A DNA stretch of 64,000 nt, taken from Asterias rubens. Lineage: Eukaryota > Echinodermata > Asteroidea > Forcipulatida > Asteriidae. Numbering within the stretch: position 1 is the first letter of the stretch; each line of letters starts with the position of its first letter. Where the stretch lies: positions 3,596,001 to 3,660,000 of the forward strand of contig NC_047066.1 in NCBI RefSeq assembly GCF_902459465.1. The letters are read 5' to 3'. A model generated the notes under the pieces. That model was not told where the DNA came from, made no database searches, and saw nothing but the letters and a program-made list of their open reading frames with translations. Positions 58,157 through 64,000 of the stretch are shown piece after piece. The translations under genes were made by a program, and so were the position numbers.

Positions 58157-58416
58157 TTAAAGCCATTGGACACTTTCGGAACAGAAAAAAAAAAAAATTC
58201 ACAGGTTTACAAATAACGTACAGGGTTTACAGAAGGTAATGGTCAAAGATTTAGTCTTGAAATATTATTCCATGAAATGCTTTACTTTTTGAGAAAACAT
58301 TAAAACAATTATCAATTCTCGATATCGAGAATTACGGATTTATTTTAAAGAAGTTGTGACACACAAAGTGTGGGCCTTGGACAATACTGTTTACCGAAAG
58401 TGTCCAATGGCTTTAA
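58157..58416 (-). mobile_element. Family C element, copy 2
   Basis: Ends TTAAAGCCATTGGACAC and GTGTCCAATGGCTTTAA; palindrome ATTCTCGATATCGAGAAT inside. It lacks the family-A-like part found in 30064-30437. Confidence 0.85.
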
Positions 58417-59113
58417 ATGAGCAAGGTTTGATGACATTAGTCTGACTTTTGCCTTTCCCTGGACGGCTTCTGAATGTTATAATAATTGTATTGAACAAAG
58501 AATTGAAATAAATAAATAAAATAAATGATATAGGCTAAATGTCAACAGAGCAAGCTAAACCAAACAAAGCACTTACTCTATCAATGCCTTTGCACCTAAC
58601 CCTTAGCTTGCTGTTGCAGTACAAGTACTGTATAAAGACTCAGTATAAACTGTCCTGCTTTAAATCCCACCTCACTCCAACCCTAACCAAATCAAATTCA
58701 AGCCCATTCACATGCCATTATCCGTTTAGTGTGGTCTATTTTTTGCTGATTCACCGTTAATAATCAAATAAATACGGGACAAAAGATGTCTTTGTCCTTC
58801 GGTTCTTAAATGAGAAAGCAGTTTTCAGTCCGAGCTGACAGTTGCCCTAGTTACGCTTCATTGAATTTAAATTACATTCGAGTGTTTGGGAGCAATTGAA
58901 TATAATCAACTTTCTGCACAGTCATGACGGTTACATGTATACCTTCATGTATACAAGCACATTGCTGGAAAAAATATGTGCAAGCACTACACACTTGAAT
59001 CTTTTGTGCTATTGTGTGAAGTGTTTTCATTACACTTTTAAATAAGACCAGAATTTTGTTGACAAGACCACACCAAAAAAGAGTTTTTTTTTCAAAATTT
59101 CAACTGTTTTAAT

Positions 59114-59488
59114 TTAAAGGGTGTATGTACTTTTTGTAGGAAAAAAAACCCACAATGTCCACAGATTTACACCAAACTTACAGGGTTTGAAGATAATGAT
59201 AGTAGAGAGCTTCCCTGAAAATATTACGTGCTGAGGTGCTGTAGTTTTTGGGAAATGGGTAAAACAATGTCATGAAAATAATTTTGGTCTCATCTCATGA
59301 CACCAAAATTATTTGAAGCATTTACAAACGTATTTTCATGACATTGTTTTAGGCCTACTCATTTCTCAAAAACTACAGCACCTCAGTAAGTAATATTTGA
59401 AGGGGAGCTTTCCACTATCATTATCTTCAAACCCTGTAAGTTTAATGTAAATCTATGGACATTTTGAAAAAGTACCCAAATCCTTTAA
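59114..59488. mobile_element. Family B element, copy 3, complete
   Basis: TTAAAGGGTGTATGTACTT at the left and AGTACCCAAATCCTTTAA at the right, both with TTAA. The inner arms CTGTAGTTTTTGGGAAAT and ATTTCTCAAAAACTACAG make most of it a stem. Confidence 0.85.
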
Positions 59489-59635
59489 AACAAACACTTT
59501 GGGGTTTGACTTGGATTGTGTGAATGACATTCCCATTCCCACACTTTCCTGGGAGTCGTTACCAGAGACAAGCAATGCTTTTTGAGTGCCTCAATACAAT
59601 TTTTTATTTTACTTATTTGTATTGCTATCTAACCT

Positions 59636-60024
59636 TTAAAGGCAGTGGACACTATTCAATTATTAACTCAAAATAATTATTAGCATAAAACCTTACTTGG
59701 TAACGAGTAATGGGGAGAGGTTGATAGTATAACACATTGTGAGAAACGGCTCCCTCTGAAGTGAAGTAGTTTTCGAGAAAGAAGTAATTTTCCACGGATT
59801 TGATTTCGAGACCTCAAGTTTAGAACTTGAGGTCTCGAAATCAAGCATACAAATGCACACAACTTCGTGTGACCAGGGTGTTTTTTTCTTCCGTAGTTAT
59901 CTCGCAACTCCAACGACCAATTGAGCTCAAATTTGCACAGGTTTGTTATTTTACGCATACGCTGAGATACACCAAGTGAGAAGACTGGTCTTTGACAATT
60001 ACTAATAGTGTCCAGTGTCTTTAA
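59636..60024 (+). mobile_element. Family A element
   Basis: Complete copy, TTAAAGGCAGTGGACACT to GTGTCCAGTGTCTTTAA. Its central hairpin is the cleanest in the window: arms of about 19 bp, each starting or ending GATTTCGAGACCTCAAG or its inverse. Confidence 0.9.
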
Positions 60025-60203
60025 AAGGAGTCCGAACACTTATTTTTACTTTTAGAATTAATTTGCAAAATGTGTGTGAAAAAAAAATATTAAAAGAACT
60101 GAAAGTGTTATGTCTATCAATAATCTTTTTTACATGTAATACATGTAGCATTAACAGAGGTCCAAAACGTTACACACCTATATGCTCAGGGGGAACCTTT
60201 AAA

Positions 60204-60290
60204 CTCAGCATCCACAAACTCCGCACCCTGCAAACTCAGCACCTTGCAAACTCAGCACCTTGCAAACTCAGCACCTTGCAAACTCGGCAC
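60204..60290 (+). repeat. Short tandem repeat, ~18-bp unit
   Basis: CAAACTCAGCACCTTG-type units repeat about four to five times head to tail. Confidence 0.85.
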
Positions 60291-60347
60291 CCACTTTTTG
60301 ATTGTATTTATTTATGTTTGTCACAACATCATGTGAATTGTGATTGT

Positions 60348-60620
60348 ACACCCAGTAACTTGGGCGCTGTACTCCTTTTTTTCGAAATTTTGTAATAAGG
60401 TTTGTTGCGATTCAGAAACGCAATGCATTGTGGGAAGGAATATGGGGCAGTTTCTATGCAGTTTCTACGACTCGCGCACGCAACGCCTATACCTTTGTGT
60501 GGGTTCAACAGCGCCCTCTCTTGATATTTTGCTATTCGCAATAAACCTTATTATCGGTTGTACTGGCGATAATGACATAATTTCGAAAAATTAGTACAGC
60601 GCCCCAGTTACTGGGTCTAA
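60348..60620. mobile_element. Element with CCCAGTAACT terminal inverted repeats
   Basis: Left end CACCCAGTAACTTGGGCGC, right end GCGCCCCAGTTACTGGGTC, about 270 bp. A related, interrupted copy is at 25124-25363. Confidence 0.75.
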
Positions 60621-60680
60621 CTGCTTTTAATTTTAAATTCTTTAAAATATTGTAACTGGACTTGCTTGACTCTGACTTGT

Positions 60681-61481
60681 AGACCATGGGATGGGTATTG
60701 AAAAGGGGCCTATTTTTGGGGTTTCGTGGTCCCCATCTCCGGACTGCATTAAATTTGACGCACAAGGGTTTTCAATGGTACTGAATCCGAATTTGGTTGT
60801 TGCTAAGCTCTAAAACTGCACAGTTCGTGAACAGACCAATTTTTGGGTCATTTTAGGTCAAAAACAGTATTTTTTGATAACGTCTGTATACACTGGGACT
60901 ATTTACCAATCGTTCACGGCAGTGATGCAAGAACCTTTTCCAAGTGTTTAATGTGAACGATGTAAATTTTCCCCTTTTCTGTCCGATTAACATGCAAAGG
61001 CCTACAACAAAAACCCATGATTTTTATTGATTGAACATCAAGTACAATGCCATTTGTTTTTCGTTGCTACGACGTGCGTGTGTTACATTTTTATTATCAC
61101 GCGCGCGGCCACGTTATATGTGGGACGCAGACGCACTATTTTGTTCGTAATCCACTCGCGCTTGTGTGATAACTTGTAGTTTTGTCGAACGAGCCTGTGA
61201 ATCGGCATCCTTTTATTCAGGGGTTTGAAGAAATACTCTGTATGTTATAATGGTACAGTGTAGGAACGAAACACGATAATGCTTCGAATGACGTCACCCA
61301 CATCGCAGGCTTCTGAGGATTTGTAGATCACTATTTGTCGCCGTAATTGTTTCTTTTCGGGATTCGGTGCAGGATTTTCGCCAAGAAACAGCAACTAATG
61401 GATTTTCGGTATTTTATTTCATACCTACATACAAAAAGTGCGTGGTCCAAAAGTGGGGACTACGGTTTTGAACAATTCTAG
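60681..61481. mobile_element. ~800-bp element with TAGACCATGGGATG terminal repeats
   Basis: Left TAGACCATGGGATG and right CATCCCATGGTCTA are exact 14-bp inverses. Just inside lie a second, imperfect pair (TTCGTGGTCCCCATC / GTGGGGACTACGG). No transposase frame. Confidence 0.7.
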
Positions 61482-64000
61482 CGATCATCCCATGGTCTAT
61501 TGTTGATCGACAAAAAACATTACTTCATACTTGGTTGGTTACTAAAACAGACACTCACAGTCACAGTCTCACTGAGCCGAGTGAATACTGATTAAAAAAT
61601 AGTGTTTTTTATACATACCTCAAACAAAAGAGACGTGTAGGAAAACGTGTTTTAATCCCTCCACTTCAAATGTATCTTGTGATCATTGAATTTACACGAC
61701 ACACCACTCTTGTGTCACTGTCACTGTCATGCTTGTCACGTCCGGCCGGACGTTGTCTACAGTTTGTTGCCTGCCTGGCCTGAACAAAAAATACACACAA
61801 ACATAACAAAATTTACTGAGCAGACGGCCTCTTGAGGGCGTTATCTTATTTCCATCTACGACGCGCACGAAGCCGACAAGCGCCTTCCACCGCCATTATT
61901 TTTTCATTTCAAGACAAGTTATTTTATTTCCATTCCAACATATATTTTATGTTTCTAAATCATTACCGAAAAACGTATTATGTGTCCTGATATAAGAACC
62001 CACAGTGCACTGCAGTGGTTAGTTATTTAGGAAACTAGACAAGCAGGCACCATTCGTAGGAAACGACTGGATGGCTTTGGATTCGGCTCAGGCTAGCTTA
62101 GCCCCGCGACTATTTTGACAGTTGCGTGTGCTTTGCGTATACGCGCCCAAGGTTTCAGACGAGAGGACGGAGCCTGAACCAAGCCGAAGCCGTGGTTCCG
62201 AAAAAGGCCCATGGGTTCGGTCTGCATTAATGGAGAGCACTAAGAGACAAAATTGCATTGATAGAGACAATTATATCTTTATCACGGTGTGGTCATCTTG
62301 ATTTTACTCCATTCCAACTCATTGTAACCAAACTGAGGCTGGATGAAATAATAGTCTGGTGCGCATGCGCAATGAATGGTAGCATTCTTTTCTGTTATTG
62401 GAAACAGGGAACATGACCAAGGTGGCGACAGGGTGATAACGGTCTAATGTCTTCATAGTTGAGTTTTGTTCGACCTTGACCATCTGTGGCGAATGATGAC
62501 GAAGAGTTCTGTCTCCATCTCCCATTCCTGTTTTATACACAAAATAAAAAGAACCAATGACGACTGATTAAACAGAAACAGTTCATCTTCTCTGGCGATG
62601 GACAGTGATCGATCCTTCAATCAACCTGCCTTTGAATAAATGCGTTGGTCATGAGTTTCTAATCCCTCGGCCATACATCGTGTTAAAAAATAACACAACA
62701 TAGCAAGAAGAATATGGCTAGGCGGACTACTAGCCTACTGGAGTTGTTCAAAACATAGTTCATATTTTATTCTGGCAATCACTCTTTTAGCCAGATGGGT
62801 TCATCATCAGCCGCCAAGTAAGTTTGCTGCCACATAGCGTTCCCAAGTCTGCCATTGGATTCGTAATGCACGCGGTTTCGTTTGCAACAGGTTCTTGTCC
62901 CAAAAGGTTTCTTCAACTTTAATTCACGCTGTATATATTTGTTTGTGTCATAAGGACAACTTTCAAACTTTTGTTCCTTATTTCAAATCAGTCTTTAAAA
63001 AGTAATCACGTGAACAACAAAGTTTAAATTTCTTCAAAAGTTCTTTCAACTTGGGGAAATAATTATGTGTTTTAAAAAGCACACAAACACAAAAAAGTCA
63101 TAGTACATTGAGGACTAAAATTAGTACCAACCATGAGTCGTTAACCACTGTTACAAATACTACTAAAAGAGATATTCACGTTACCGCAAACCTCTCTTCC
63201 AGCATGCAAAATTTTCAAATAATGATAATTTGCACCAACTTTGCCCGTAACACAAGGCTTTTGTCACACACCTTTTATGTCTTTACGCATGATACAATTC
63301 GTCAGAAGTAATTTGGATATTCTGTCACTTTGATGTCCTCATTGCTTTACGAAAGAAAGTGGTGTCGAGGTGGATCAGTTTGGACAATGACTAAACGCCC
63401 CATGGATCAGGATATTTTCTCGGTCTTTACGGAGATTTAGCGGGTCGATAGCACATCTGTCAGTGGAGGTGCCGAGCCTTTGTTCCCCACTGGGCGGCCA
63501 GCCCATACGTACGGTGTTATCAATAGACGAAATGAATGTTGAGACACGTCTCTCAGTAGATACTACTAATCGTCATGGAAACCCCGCTGCAACTTTGATG
63601 ACCAACTGAGTCATCAATTCCACAGCTTGCTATTGTAAGAAAGAGATACACAAAGTGTAAATACTGCTGGTCCTTACCAATTAGTGTCCAGTGGCTCAAT
63701 TTTGACACGCCCGGGATCCCACCCAATGCTGGCTCACCCATTGTAGATAACAAAAAAATGACATATCATAAACCTAAACTCTCTAAAAAAAGAAAAAAAT
63801 TACATTGCTCGCACAAGTTTATGTTTGGCTGTACGCCTATAGCATCATCCCATTAGTTGAACCCAGCATTAATTTGTTTATTTCTCATTTAAACATAACA
63901 ATTACAATTTATAAAACGCTATTCTATCAAGATCATGCAGCACAGGAAAGCAGATTTCCTAATGAAAGTAGGAAGATTGTTCAAAATAATTGGCACAGCT
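61482..64000. other. Right-hand region, no gene recognised
   Basis: Contains a degraded family A tail near 63590-63700 (TGCAACTTTGATGACCAACT ... GTGTCCAGTGGCTCAA). GC-richer patches near 61850-61900 and 62050-62220 could be promoter sequence, but I saw no exon with splice support. Confidence 0.35.

Noticed and set aside
60204-60290. Possible CRISPR-like array
   Set aside because: Short tandem units with no spacers in an animal genome; simple tandem repeat.

Overview
The window is metazoan nuclear DNA: AT-rich, with long introns bounded by GT/AG, very high repeat content, tRNA-derived SINEs, LINE tails, many small inverted-repeat elements and one complete Ty3/gypsy-type LTR retrotransposon. 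The genes (SBDS, a TSSK-type kinase, selenoprotein H, MRPL57, AIFM3) are single-copy animal genes. The repeat types and gene structure suggest a marine invertebrate deuterostome, most likely an echinoderm and perhaps a sea star. That is inference; no taxon-diagnostic locus is present.

Layout, left to right. 1-4559: repeats and a possible first exon of an unidentified minus-strand gene. 4560-8625 (+): SBDS, five exons, 253 aa. 8626-11958: spacer with a LINE tail. 11959-20050 (+): a nine-exon, 708-aa TSSK-family kinase. 20051-22739: spacer. 22740-24335 (-): selenoprotein H, three exons, 137 aa counting one in-frame UGA read as selenocysteine. 24336-24660: a 325-bp divergent promoter. 24661-27270 (+): MRPL57 (mL63), three exons, 107 aa. 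27271-32975: repeat-rich spacer. 32976-56232 (-): AIFM3, fifteen exons, 570 aa. Its second intron holds the complete retrotransposon (44288-53864) on the opposite strand. 56233-64000: non-coding and repetitive.

The host genes form no operon-like pathway. SBDS works in 60S ribosome maturation, MRPL57 in the mitochondrial large subunit, SELENOH in nuclear redox defence, AIFM3 is a Rieske/FAD oxidoreductase linked to apoptosis, and TSSK kinases act in male germ cells. Exon phases were checked by hand and close without frameshift in all five genes.

The mobile fraction dominates. The LTR element has two 1454-bp LTRs with no difference found by eye, a TAAC duplication at both ends, intact gag and pol, and a G GGA AAC slippery heptamer exactly in the gag/pol overlap. 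Three related families of short TTAA-flanked inverted-repeat elements recur through the window, with at least thirteen copies of the commonest. One of the families appears to be a mosaic of the other two. Several repeats end within about 10 nt of a 5' splice site.
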